Part shown: positions 1 to 13,700 of the stretch, piece by piece
How positions within the stretch are numbered: the stretch's first letter is position 1
Layout: each line of letters begins with the position of its first letter
NCBI GenBank assembly: GCA_009741485.1
Contig: CM019217.1
Span: 30,661,586-30,725,585 of the forward strand
Source of the DNA: Malurus cyaneus samueli
Taxonomy: Eukaryota > Chordata > Aves > Passeriformes > Maluridae
Direction of reading: 5' to 3'
Length of the DNA stretch: 64,000 nt
Program-made: the position numbers and the translations under genes
The notes under the pieces: generated by a model
What the model saw: only the letters and a program-made list of their open reading frames with translations
Database searches by the model: none
Told to the model about the DNA's origin: nothing

Positions 1-3000
1 AAATTCTTAAACAGGTCTACATATATTGCACAATGTCTATGTAGTAATTAATGGTGTCTGAGGAAGATTATTGATAGCATAAATAATATTCTGCACCATT
101 TAATTCTAACTTTAAGATAGTTTTTGCAGGATGTATTTTCCTGTATTTATGTGAACGTGCAGTGGTAGTAAAAATCTTCATTCTCAGAGAGTTTAATGTA
201 CTTTTTATATTTGACAAAACTTAACTTCAGCTCAGTTATCTGAGTAGGTATCTCAACATCTGTCCATCTCTTTCCTTCGTCAGTTCCACCTCCTGCTCCC
301 AATTTCAGGTGTAGTTTCTCTGAACATGCCTTTATCTTCAGCAAGCATGTTCAATCTGTAAGAATGACACTGAGAGTCTCTTCTATGCCTGGTTGTGCTT
401 TCAGTGAGGACAGTGTGTGCACTGAAAACTAACAGGGGGTGTAAGGATACTTAGTGCACACAGAGAATTAGATTACTATGATCTGAATGTGTGCAGACTG
501 TCTCTTCAACAATTTGCAGCTCAGTCAAAAAAACAGACGGATTTTTCAGAGGAAAAACGGGCTGGACTATTTAACAGTTGACCTCGGGCAAACCTCACCA
601 CCCTGCTTATAAATGGTTAAATAGTGAAACATTGAAAGTACACTTTGTCAAAATGTCAGGTTTGAGATTTAACATTATAAAAATGTAATTTCCCCAGCCT
701 GATTTTTTAATGTCCATTCTGACTGTGTTTTTCTCAAAAGCTTGAGTCAGATATCCGGCATATAGAATAGCAGCTCAAGTAGTTACATTTTGGGAAAGTT
801 TTTATATAAGCAGCTGAAAATGGTGTCTTTCAGAGAGAATAAATGGTCTCTCTGAAAGGAGGCAGGATGAACAACCTGCTTCTGAAAAAGAAATGACCTC
901 CCACAGTACAAGGAGTACTTAATAACTAATTGCATCATTAGCAGTTAGAACTCAAATAGCTTAATCAGGATTCGTGTATATATCACTGCAAATGTTCTTT
1001 AACATGAGTAGATGGTTCAGAAAAAAGCCACTGTGCTAGGAGACCACTAAATAAATCATGTCAGAGTATGATTTTTCATCTTTAATCCATAAAAATCCTC
1101 TATTATTAATAAAAATCTTTCTTGAAATGGCATACAAAGCAGAGTATAATCTGTTCTGTTATCTATTAGTACCATAATTACTCTGCTAGGCAATACAGAG
1201 GTTAACTCTTTGTTGTTCTCAGAAGGAAATGGTCCTTCACTAATTGGCAAATATTGGCTTAACTAAACAAGGCTGGCCTGGGACACTAGGCAGCACGCGT
1301 TAGGTAATCAGAGAAATTAGGAGAAAATTTCCATATGATGGCAATACAGATGTTACTTGTTTCAAATCCTAAGGTCATAACTAAAAGTGAAGGAAAGGGA
1401 TGCCTCTAAATTTCCTGAGATTCGTCCTCTTTCTGGTGACTTCTGAACATCTGCAGAGAGAATGACAGAAATTGAAAATACTGCCTGTGTTGGCTTAGTG
1501 AATGGGATTTTCCATTTAGTCATGTGTAAGGATAGTGGGGTTTCTTATAAACTAAATATAAGGAAGTGAAAGGAAAAGATGTAAGTTTGACTGGATATCA
1601 ACAAATTTCTTTCTTAAATAGAATGTAAAATAGAGCACAATTAGTGAATCTACCTCAGACATATGAAGTGGAATCAGTGTTGCCTTGTATCTGATCCACT
1701 GAACAGAGACAAGGATTTGGTTATTGAAAACAGCAGCACAGTATTGACAGCCTTTACATTTTTCAAAACAATGTGGAGTTTTCTACCTTTCCTTCTAAAG
1801 TTTGTTTTCAGCTGCACAAATGGTATAGTATTAACTGCCAGAAAAAACACAGATTATCCAGGAGACTACAAAAGCTTCTGAGATTGTTACAAAAATATGC
1901 ATTACAGTTAAGGCAGAAAAGCATGATATATTCTGGTATAAATGAGGAGGCAGATAACACAGAATAATTTTAAAAATCAGGAGTTGTCTCTCAAGAAAAG
2001 CTGTACAGTATGTTGTATAAGATTCGTAATATTAAACATGCACAGTTACGATGCAAGACGAAGTGCAAACATCAGCATGACATGATGCAAGAGAAACACT
2101 TTGGTTCTGTTAACTTCTTAGATGGGTTCAGGTGAAGATACAGTAGGAGAAATCAGTTCTAGTAGACTGCATGGTTACCACCCCACATCCTACAAATTGC
2201 CCCAGAGACCTGGATTTAACAGCCAGGAGACTTCACTGTGTGGAACTTCTGTCAGTCAGACATGTGCCCTGCTGACACTGCAGGCAAGGTGAAACCCTCA
2301 GCTGTGTGAGTGTGAGGATTCATGTTTATTCCAGCTGGCTGCAGATGGTAGAAGGAAAATATTACAGCTGCTAATACTCTTGGGACATTGCATGATGTGG
2401 TTGCTGAGAGGAAGCACAGAAAGGGGCTATTTCACCTCAGTTTTCTTCATGGAATTGTAAATTACCCTCATGGGATACTCAGTAACAAACACAAGATCAG
2501 CTGTTTGTCAGCCTGTTTCAGAAGGGCCAGTGTAATGAATTCAGCAGAGATTTTCACTCCTTGTAATTTAAAATATGGCTCCAGGAGCATCAATATATGG
2601 GATTCAGTGCAGCAGACTTTAAAGAAGAAAGGAGTTTTTCCAGCCAGCAGAGGAGGAAGGGGCAGAACCTTTTCCTTTTAAGTTGCAAGGTGTAGCTAGA
2701 CTAGAGAATTATATTTCTACCAGCAATCTTGTCAGGAACTGTTGTAACAGGAGGTAAGGAATATAGGGATAATGAGACAGAAGGAAGGGGATCCTTCCTC
2801 TGGCTTTATCTATATAGAAGCTGGGAGGGCTTCAGTACAAACGTCAGTCTTTCATGATTTCAGCTTCCTCGTCTGAGATTGTTTGGAAATTTCTTCCCCA
2901 TTCCTTCTCAGTCCTGTGCAGCTAGCATAAGAATGAAGTCTGATGATTTGCTCTCTCACATGTATCAACCTTTCCTTTTTAACAAAATGATAATTACAAT

Positions 3001-5089
3001 GATTGACTTTTATTATGACTGAGGAGAGGGTACCACTTGGCGTCCTATTGATTGCTGTCATTTCCACCCATAGGTAAGAGAAATTTGGTAAGTAGGAAAT
3101 TTCAGGCAGGCAGGTGTTCGTGAAAGAGGTTTCAGCCCTTGTCTTAATGGTGGCTGGGAGTGATTGTAGACAGCAGGCAACAGCAGAGGTGAGAATATAC
3201 TGAACTCCTACAGCCATGTGAAAGGCATTGATTTTCAACCTCATCAGTGCCTCATGCTGTGGGAGAAAAGCAGAGTACAAACAACCATCTGGCATCAAAT
3301 TAAACATGGTTGTGCTGGTAGTACTTGCCTGGAATAATCAAATGAAAATGATGCTTTTCTAAAGTCTAGTTCAATACACTACTGTAGTCTCAGGCAAGTC
3401 AGCAAATATGTAGATTAATTCAGCCTCACTTCTTGCTTTTTTTTTTTCCTTGCCTACTTTGAGACAGATTATATTTATTGCATAGGCCAGCACTACTCCA
3501 AACTACAGCAGGTTCATTCCTTAAATGTCAGTTGATTTTATGAGCTCACATTTAACAAAAGAAGATGCAGAGTAAGGGAGTCATAGGTATTTATGTGTAA
3601 CCCAAACTTTTGTTGAAAATTACAGACGTAAAGCAGGATATATAATAACTTTCAAAGTACTGGGCTGAGATAAAAGGGAAAAAATAATAAAGGAGGATAC
3701 TGATCAGCTATTGCTCCAGGTTTAGGGAAAGAAAAAGAACACGAGATGTAAGCAGAACACACACAGCGCCATGTACCCTTTAGCTGATAATAGCAGTATG
3801 CAAGGCTATGAGCCCATAAAGGCAAACTGAAGAAATGCCAAAAGCATGTGCTAGCATGCTTGGGAGAGACTCTTAGCAAATATGTTTTGTGAACATTTCC
3901 TCTATTTCTGTTGTCCCATCCAGTATGTAGTTATGTAGTTATCTGTTGAGCTGATTTTTCTGCTGAAAAAGGTGTTCCTGAATCCACTATATAAATTGTA
4001 AACCAGAAATGTAATGGTTTCTCTTGTGCAGCCATCAGAAATCTGTTCCTTGTGTGATGCTGGGAGAACTGTTCTGCGTCATAAAATTACAGTGGTGTTA
4101 TTAAAAAAGGACATTTGTCTGAGTCTCTGAGTTCCTTTATTGGAGCAAGCCTTATCTTCCTGTCTATTTGTAACATTAGACAGAAAATCACTTTTCTTTT
4201 GATACAACTACGTGTCCAAGACAAATTTCTGCTGCAGATGAAATGATGCCAAAGCACATGCTGCCTGCAGGGCAGAATTCTCATTAATGTCTTGGAGCAG
4301 CACTGTCTTCCAGAAAGGTTCTGCATTTCAGGCCTTGCTTAATATCATGGGTGCTTTAACACAGACCTTCTTCCAGTGAAAGGACTTTCTTAAGTACAGT
4401 ATTCCCACTGTCACAAAGATTTAATGAGTGTTTTCAGGCAAAATACTTTTTTTTTTACTTTGTTAATAATTTTGGGGATGGCTTTAGGGAATACATATCT
4501 CTTCACATCAATATCAATTATCATAATAAATTATTACTAAATGATGGGGAAAGGTGATGAAAGAGAATACAGATATATATATAAAGATTTTTGGAAACCC
4601 AGTGAAAGTCAACAAAACAAATGTCAGCACTGAGAGTAGATTATTTTTCTCACTTGTAATTTTTCTGTTATGATGAAATCTAACTCAAGGGCAGAATTTT
4701 TATAATTGCCATTGATGCTGTGATAAAATTTGAATTGTTCCTTTAAAAGTTGCCCTTAATCCTCTTCAAACTCCTAGTGGAACTCAGTTAAATGTTTTCT
4801 AATACAATAATATATAGCAGAAGTGCTGAAATAAGTAGGTGAAGTGTTTTCTCAGATTTTTATTTTTTTTAGTATTAGGAATTGGAAAAGACTATTATCA
4901 TCATAATGCCATGAAAGACCTTCCATATATTGTAAGTTACAGAGTTTTTACAAACATTATTGCTCTGTTCTGAATCACTCAGGGATGTGTCTGTAACAGG
5001 GGTAGTTCATTAAGCCTAAAGCAAACAGGCATTTTACACTGGTACAGAAGTAAACCCCCAAAAATTTCTGCTACTCCTGAGATCAGGCA
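1..5089. other. AT-rich non-coding DNA
   Basis: No recognisable gene. The open frames here are short, lack any family motif and are scattered on both strands, as expected by chance. The stretch holds a perfect 12-bp inverted repeat (827-858), an 11-base T run (3437-3447) and a slightly GC-richer patch around 2160-2340. I see no known transposable element. It is most likely intergenic or intronic. Confidence 0.7.
827..858. repeat. Perfect 12-bp inverted repeat with 8-base loop
   Basis: CTTTCAGAGAGA at 827-838 is followed by the loop ATAAATGG (839-846) and the exact reverse complement at 847-858. The arms would pair fully in RNA or cruciform DNA. The next outward pair is a T-G wobble and pairing then stops, so the stem is too short for a typical microRNA precursor. 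Confidence 0.75.
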
Positions 5090-5540
5090 GCCTTTCTCCT
5101 TTGCTGCACGGCGGTGCTTTGTGCACAAGTCCATGCACACCTGCACTAAGCAAGGTCAGCACTGCCCACGCCATGGTAGATGGTTTGTCAGGGCTGGTGC
5201 TCACCATATGGGGTCAGCACACAGCAGTGACAGGTTCAGCATTCTGTGGGGTGGCACAGGAGACGTGTCCTTTCCCCAGTTTGCTTAGTACCGAGGAGCT
5301 CATCCCTGGATTGCTGCTGTTCTGGGCTGCTTGCCCAGAAGTCTTCCCAAGAAAGACTAAACCCTGACAGCAAGAGGAATCATCATCCATCTGCCTCTCT
5401 GTGGAGACAGCAGAAGACTCAGCTGCAGAGCTGTGCTCAGTGTAATTCTCTGCAGTGCTCTAAAGAACACACCTGCAAACATGACAAAATGGCAATGTCC
5501 CCGAAGTACAGCGGGAGCATCTGCTGAACTCGGGTGGCTG
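5090..5540. other. GC-richer block, unidentified
   Basis: Base composition rises well above the AT-rich surroundings. Overlapping open frames of about 60-93 codons occur on both strands, but they overlap each other and none carries a recognisable domain. It could be an old transposable-element remnant, a regulatory element or a non-coding exon. I cannot choose between these. Confidence 0.35.
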
Positions 5541-7767
5541 ATCATGCTAAGCTAGGAGTGAGAAAGGAAAGAGCAGAAAAGACCAGTAATAAGTAAAACA
5601 GAAGCTTGGTATTCACTTTCTCACAGTAAAATTATCATTTTTGAGCCACTATTGATAAAGCGTTGCCATGCTTAATAAATCCCAGCCCACAATTGATACA
5701 GTTTTGTTTTGTTTGGGTTTTTTTTAAAGGGTGAAGAGGACTGGCTTTAGATCTCTCCCACAGCATCATGACTGGGTAATTAGGTTCCTTGCGCTCTTAC
5801 CAGAACTTCAGTTTTATGTTTGCTTCCCCAGTCCTTGCTAGCTCAAAATAAAGGGGAAATTTTAACTCAGAAGGCTTAGGCAGAACTGGCATGTAGGGCT
5901 AACTCTTGGGTCGAATGGTTTTCATTAATGTACTGTTTAGAATACAGGTAATGGAATGGTGTCTTCAGTTAATTTTTGCTGGGAGTGAAGAAGAAAACTG
6001 TCATGTCTGAAAGTATTGTGAAGGGATCAGAATCTCCTCATTTGAATCTGTTGCTGCTTTTGTGCTGAGGAAAAAAAAAATAGATGTTTAAGTTTTTCAA
6101 GAGAATATACTTAACACTGCAGATTTATTTCCATTAACATTCCATTTTGAATACAGGTAAAGCCAGTGCAACATAATTTTGCATTTGTTATATAGAACAG
6201 AAAGTACTGAAAGGAAATGGCTGAATTAATATTATAAGGAATGAATTCATATCAAATGTATCATTGTTTGCTGGTCTGCATAAGTAATTAAAACTGGAAA
6301 ATAGGATTGCAAATAAGTCTTTTGATATGACATCAGCAAATCTACTGTAACCAAAGGATGATAGGCTGAACCATGCCTTTCACTAATCTGATGGAGAATG
6401 TGTTTTACAGCCGCAATTCACTGTACAGTGAAACTTACTTTTAAATAAATTATAATTTTTATCCAGTAGAATAGACTCTTTTACAGAGAGGCATATATTA
6501 TTTTACAGACATCAATCAATGATGGCTTAAAGCAGTGATTCATAAAGCTGATTTTATATGAACATGTATTTTCCATACTATGCAGGAAGGAAAAAACCAA
6601 AACATGTAAGGTAATATATTAAATTACTTGAAGTATTTTTCCTCTGTTTCATATTAAAAATCTTTTAGTTAACATAATATTTCTTCTAATAAGCAAGGGC
6701 TGAAATGAGAAAAAATTCTCTAATACTTTGAGTTGAGGCTTACAAAGATTTTGCGTTGGTTTTTTTTTCAGTCTCTCCTCTGTTTATATTTAGCACGCTA
6801 GGGCATTTAATGAGGAAGTAGAGATTTAGCAACATCATTAATGGAAGAAATTAAATGTCAATTAGCACTCACATTATAACAACACACTTCTAATCCACAA
6901 CAGAATTTTGGTCTGCATACCAATCCATGCTTATTTGCTTCTTATTTGTGATGTTAATATTTATCCACAAATTCAATAGCAAATTTGGAAAACTTTTAGA
7001 TAAAGAATTCTGTAATTTCTGGAAGAGTCTAGGGTCTCTGTAAAATACATTCCTTGAAAATGTTATAGTCTACAAGCATGGTCTCTACAATTTTTTTAGT
7101 TTATTGCCACAAACAACACGGATTTCCTTGGATACTAAATTAAACCAACGGTTAAAAATTAAACCAACCAGTTTTTCAGCAGTGCCTCTTAGGTACATGC
7201 AAAAGATCATTTGTATCTAACACATTTGTAGATCTAAATCTCTTTGTAAACTTACAATTTGCCAGTATTTCCATTAAGGCAAAGTACTGGCATTAATATC
7301 AGTGTCTGACTTAAAGAAACAGACAAATGCAGTGTTTTATTATAATAGATCAATTAAAAAAATAGAAAAATATCACACACTATTTGCAAATCATTAGTCT
7401 TAAATTTACTGCTCTTTTAAACAGAAAACCTAGAGTTCTGAACACAGAATAGTAATTACGGATTAGAAAATATTCTAAATACTTTGCTGATCTTTAATAA
7501 TTTCATTTGAAAGTGGTGATTCCAATACTTGTGATTTTTTTCTGACTTCCTTCGAATCTCAATTCCTTCCTGAAGATTGGAAAACATCAGGTTTAACCAT
7601 GTGTCATGAATGCAACAATGAAAAACTATAATTAGTTTTTCAATGTCTTGGTACACTTCATGGATATCATAACGCTCACATTCTTGCATGTAAACATATG
7701 CATAATTAATAAATGAAATAAGAATCCAACAAACGTGTCCCTCAGTAAAGAAACTAGAACTATGAAA

Positions 7768-7782
7768 NNNNNNNNNNNNNNN
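7768..7782. other. 15-base run of N (assembly gap)
   Basis: Fifteen N characters interrupt otherwise AT-rich sequence. The true length of the missing sequence is unknown. Any open frame drawn across it, such as the one on the minus strand at 7456-7854, is unreliable. Confidence 0.98.
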
Positions 7783-10700
7783 AATCATTGATCTATCTAA
7801 AACATATGATTCAATGGATAATTCCATGTTAAAGTACCCCAGAATATGCTTCAAAATCTGTCAGCTATAGATAACTCTTCATGTGTCAGGTTCCAATATG
7901 ACCAACCTGCCAGTGTTTTAAATCAGCAGTTCCTCTTCCTGTATTTATACATGCCTTGAAATAAGCACTCCGAGAAGGAGATGTAAACTGAGGGAAGCTC
8001 ACTCACCTTGGTGGGCAGATAATGCTGGCTTTCCTTATAAACACAATTGACATCACTGCAGTTGTGACACAAACTTGCATGTTGTTTTTGGGAAGGTATC
8101 AGGGAAGTGAATTGAAAAGAGAATAAATTAAAACAGAGCTAAAGTATTAGGAAAACCTAATTCTCTCAATCTTTATTATGATTAATATATACAGTAAGTC
8201 AAGTCACAATTGCACAATACTTCTGTGTTAGCAGTAGGTAATAAGGACTGTATTTGAAGAGTTAGGGGTCTCTAAAGATGCCTTTGAACTGGACAGACAA
8301 AATGCTATGTACCAAATTTCCTCATTAAGCACTTTGGTAATTTAATAAAAAAAGTAATTTAAAAGTCCTAAGAGTGTGTATGGATCTAATTCTAGGATTC
8401 ACCCAGTGGGACCTAGCTGACTTGGAATAACAGGAATATTTGATTGATCTGTTGGCTCTCTACATTTAGCCTGCAACTAGAAAAGCACCTCACTGGGAAC
8501 TAACAATGGAAATGAGGTATTGATGTTCTATAAAAGAGATATTTCTCACAACATTTTCTATATGGGACTGTGATCTAGAAATATGTCCTCAGAAATATGT
8601 TTTCCTTTTTTCAACAGCTCAGTAAAATTTTCACTTGTTCAGTATTTTGCTTAAAATATATTTATGTTCACTTCGTTAAATGGGGTTTTTTTTCATGCAA
8701 AGACATTTCAAAACTCAATGTCTCTAGTTCTGGTAATCCAGGCAAACAGTATCAGCTTGGGTGCCTTGAAATGCAGGTGTTTACCACAGCAAAAAATCAG
8801 TCTGAGAAACAAACACACTGTATTTCCTTCAGGATATGGTGTGTCATGTTTGTTTAATTCAAGATCATTCTTAGTTATTTGCTGGTTTGTTACAGTGTGT
8901 TATGAATGACAGGAAAGTCATGAATATTGATATTGTGTCTAACACATTCTACAACTTTGGGAAATACCTTTAAAGCTGGTAGGTAGAAAAACCTTTATGC
9001 TTTGATAATCATAGTTAAAAGACAGATCAAGAAATGTACACGGTGTCCATTAGGGATCACCTGCACCGGGAGTTGGTTTTGTCTGGTTTGGTGACTGTGT
9101 CATGATCTCTCCTCCATTTAAAGTGAAACCAGTAATATCATAATTTATTACAGATCCATATTTCCAAGCAGTGAAATGGAATGTGTTATATTTCTCAAGT
9201 GGTGTTAATTTAAAGATAGTTAGCATTCACAGAGCATCTGGAAGAATTGGTATAGTTAGAAATTATCTATAGAGATGAGTGATCTAAGAGCTAAGCTTGC
9301 CACTATGTAATCAATCTATATCTCTGTAATGATCCTTTCATTTAGCAAATGATAAATTTCCTGTCTTTATTTGGTGTGTAGTTTAAATGAATATTGCATC
9401 ATAAGTTGCAATTTTCATGTTATGATCAATGAATTGTGTAGTTTGTGAAGAGTACTTCTATCCACAGTGATAAAAAGATATATTTGTTGATCTTCATTCT
9501 GCTGTTATTGGTGACAATGATGGCAACAGCAGATTATGCAAGGAGCATAGTGCACAGAAAGGCCTTTGGATGTAAGTGTTTTTTATGATAGAGGCTGCTA
9601 GAGTAATTTCTATAATAACAAATAAGTGAAAGAAAAACACAGATAATGAAAGTGTTGATCCACTTCATTCAAGAAGTATTTGACTGTGAGTCGTGTGTTC
9701 TCTCAACACCTATGGCCAAGCTTTGTGACCACTCAGACAATGAAACCAACCAGCAGAGAAGACAAAAGATGGCTTTTAGCTTACCAGACTTGAGGTCAAG
9801 TTCTTCAACAATATGAGTGGGTGGTGTGTAAGGGGCTGTTAGCACGTGGTTCGTTTTTAACAAAGTGAAGAAAGGGGGAAGGGCTGAATACAAACCTACC
9901 CTTCTTTCATCTGCTCTGAATTGTTATATGGAGACAAATGACAATTTTTTCTTTTCCTGAGAGTTCTTGTGTTCACATGGAACCTGAACCTGTAACTCTT
10001 TAACATGTAAAACTTCTCCTTTATAATTTTTTTTTTGTTTTTGCCAGAGAAATACAACACTACTTATTTAGTATTTTAAATGATATCTTATTATTTTCAG
10101 AAAACCACCTTGTTTTCTTCTGAATTTTTTCTCCATATCAGAGGTTGTCCTGGAGTTTCAAAAAGGTGGCCTCTTCTCCTCTAATAAGTGTACTTTGGTG
10201 TGTGTAAAAAATACTTAACATGACTAAAATATTCGGTTCAATTTCCCAGATACATTGTTCTGCCTCTGCTTTGGGATAGCATAAATATAATGTGTAGTGA
10301 ACTAACTGAAGGTACTGTATTAATTGAAAATGATCCTGTATAAAATATATGCATTTTCTGTCCACAGTTAAGTAAAGGGAATGGTGTTTCCTATGACTGT
10401 ATTGAATTTCTTTAAGGGGTCCTGCTTGCGTTTAACCTTACCATGGAACCATAGAATCCACACCTTCTTAGTTACACATAAAACCACTTCAGATATAACA
10501 AGTCCTGACTGAACATGTACATAGCTTTAAAAACAAAACCCTGCAAGACTGTAATTCTTATTAGATACCAGATGCTTATATTTTCTTTGCAGACCAAAGT
10601 TTTCTTTTTTTCTTGTAATTGTATAATCTTTAAAAGGTTGCTCTTTGTTTTAGGAGAAAAACACAACCCCCCCCAAATTTACCGTGATTTTTCCCAGAAA

Positions 10701-13700
10701 TCTTTGGGTTTGTTATTATTATAGTATTCCTTTAAAATACTTCCACATTGTTTCTTATAATACAAGATCTCACCAGTATTAAGCTTTATTTTACTCTCAC
10801 TCGAGGGCAATTGTTCTCTTTTATAAATAGAGGCCTATTTAAATGAATTTAATATCCCTCACATGCCTCACTGATCAGTGGATGAAGTTAAAGAATCACC
10901 CTGTTTTTTTGTTCCTTCTGGTTGTTTTTCTGCTGTCTCAGTTCACCAAGCTAGTTCATGAAACAGCTGCAAAAATTCATGTCAGAGCTAGAGACGGTGT
11001 AATAGAAACAACAGACCCACAGAAGGGAGAGCAGGGTCTGCTTTAGACAATGCTCAGATTTATGTTTTCTATCTGCTCTGGCTGGGATTCACAGAATAAC
11101 TCAGGGCAGTCAAAAAATACAGCTGATGAACAGTCTTGCTTGTGTTGTACTGGAATGATGCACCAAAATGAAGAACTATTTCAGAGAGCTGATCTGGCTG
11201 AAATCCTCCGCTCCCTCCAGGTGAGAGAGAAGACAAGAGCCTGTTAAATAGCAGGTCTTTGTAAAAGACAGATAGCAAATATCAAGGAGCTGAACCTGGA
11301 AACTACTAGTTTGCTTAGAATTTTAATTAGTTGCCACATGCATTTTGTGTTCAGGCATGATTATTGGAAAGGAGGCCATGGCTCTTTATATCAACAACAG
11401 AACTTTCATTGACCTTAAGCAAAATATTTTCATTTTGAATTATTTATTCTTCCATCAGTCTAGCTGGGCAGTTTAGAAAGAAACACATGCAATACTTTAA
11501 ACTTGTTTTAAGCTCAGCAGTATCATAAAAAACCTGCACCTTAATCATATGAAAAAAGTCCTCCTGGTTCATACAAATTTTAGAGAATCACTTTAAAATT
11601 GACTACTTTCTGGCAAAGCCACCCGTAATTTTCTTCAAATTTCATCATAGGGAATTAAAATGGCCTGAAAATTCTGTTAACACTATGAACTTCTAATGTC
11701 AAGAATATGTAATTTTATAATATATTTATATATTTACTATATGAAAAAATACTGAAGGAGATTGAAATAAAATAATAGTCCAATACTCATCGGCCTGCCT
11801 GTCAGTAGACTGATAGGGTGTGTAATTATTGGTACCTGTGAGTGGGATTTGGGACACAGGAGAAGCCAGTTCCCTTTAATCATGTTGCTCTTGCTGTCCA
11901 CAGTGTTCAGGCACCCAGGCAGGCATAGTTTCAGCATTAGGAGCTGGATGCAGCTGTGAAATACAGTGATATAAGTTATACAGGCAGTAAATGCGTCTAT
12001 AAAATCCTCAGTAACAGGAAAAAATCATGGGCAACAGAAAACGGAGTATAAAGATATTTTTTTTAAAAAATAGCCTGTCTTGCCTTATACCTTCCTGCTA
12101 TTTTTACCTTTCCAAAAGATCACAGTTCTGTTTCTTCAGAAAGTAATTTCCACCTAGCTATCCTTTTTCGGGCCTTAAAACTCCTTGTCATAAAAGCATT
12201 TCTTGCATAGTGGGTTTCTTAAATATTCTTAAATATCCTCCATTGACTAACTACCAGAAGGGACAAGCATATAGCAACAAAACCCCATGGCTCTGTTAAC
12301 CTTTAATGAAGGTGGTTTATTGATGGAGAAACTGATTGCATGGGGGAAGGCAGAACTCCAATGACTCGTTCATTAGTGTTTTTCTTACTTTTGCTTGCAA
12401 AGTCAAAAATGAAGAGTCTGAAGTAAATCTATAGGTAAATGCAATCAGTTTGCAATTGTCTTACTGGCTGACTTTTGATAATACAGTATTTGCTTTATTT
12501 ATGTCCAAACCCCTGGTGTTTTTTTCTCTAATTTGATGAATTCAGAGACTTGCAGATGAAGGAAAAAATGTACACATTGGAAACAGTGCTGCAAAAGCTC
12601 TTCTAGGACTGATACGGGTCCATGCTCCCAAAAAAATCATAGAAAATAATTTGAAACCAAAAATACCCACAAGTCATATCTACTTCAGCTATTGCCCTCA
12701 CTTACCTCTGTTTTGGTTCACATCTTGGGGTATTTCAGTTGTATCCCTTTTTGATGAAACTAGACTAGAAAGTTTGCTCCAGGACTTCACTTCACACTCT
12801 ACCAGTGTGTGAATATTCAGTCATTCAGATTAATTCTACTCCAAAGTAACACTTCCTGAAAACACATAGAGGATGATAGGCCCCCGACACCAACCTGTTC
12901 TATAAATGCCTTCAGGCTATGCTGCTTACAAAGGTGGAAGAGACGCTGTGCATTAACATGGACATGGAGGCACAATTATGTTGAGATATACAATAATTCA
13001 GAAATTTTAAAGAGATATCAGAACTGTGCCTCTGCTGGAAATTGTGCTTCCTTGTTCCCATAAACTGGATATATGCATGCATCCAAGGAGAAAGAAAATA
13101 CCTGAAGAAAAGCAAGAGGATACACTGAAAATAGACTCTGTCTCAGACAGATTTATTGGATGGGATTACATTCACAAGCAGAACAAATAGGTTAATTTAT
13201 TTTTATCCGTGAGTCAGCTAACTGCATGTGAAGTAGGTAATCTAAGTTGAAAGAGACAAAAATAGTGTTAATTAGATTTTTAAAGGCTATCTCACCCCAG
13301 CTGAACTTCTCAATGGAGTTTGTTAAACTTTGAATAAGCAATACATGTGCATTAAGGTTTACAAACAATTAGATTGCTGGATGTGTCACTAGTGCGATGA
13401 AATGTATTCTATTAATGATCATATCAATTGATAATTCATAATTATATACATTTCTATTTTTTCTCAATATTTCTATCTATAAAATTAACTCCGAGTTTAA
13501 GGGATTCAAATAGCTGGGAGCTGACATGGCAAAGTGAGTCTACAACATGCGTTCAAGCATTTCTTAATTAGTTTTTGTTGGTAATTATTAACTATAAGAT
13601 TTCGAGAGATACAGTATCAAATTTTTTTTGAACGACAAGTTGATTAGTGTATCTTGATATTTTGTCTCTGAAGTCCTTTTACTTTTCATGTGATGCAAAA

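Noticed and set aside
2852..3307. 151-codon minus-strand frame
   Set aside because: Long for this region, but no domain, no splice context and no similarity I recognise; consistent with chance.
7456..7854. 132-codon minus-strand frame
   Set aside because: It runs through a 15-base N gap, so its reading frame is artificial.
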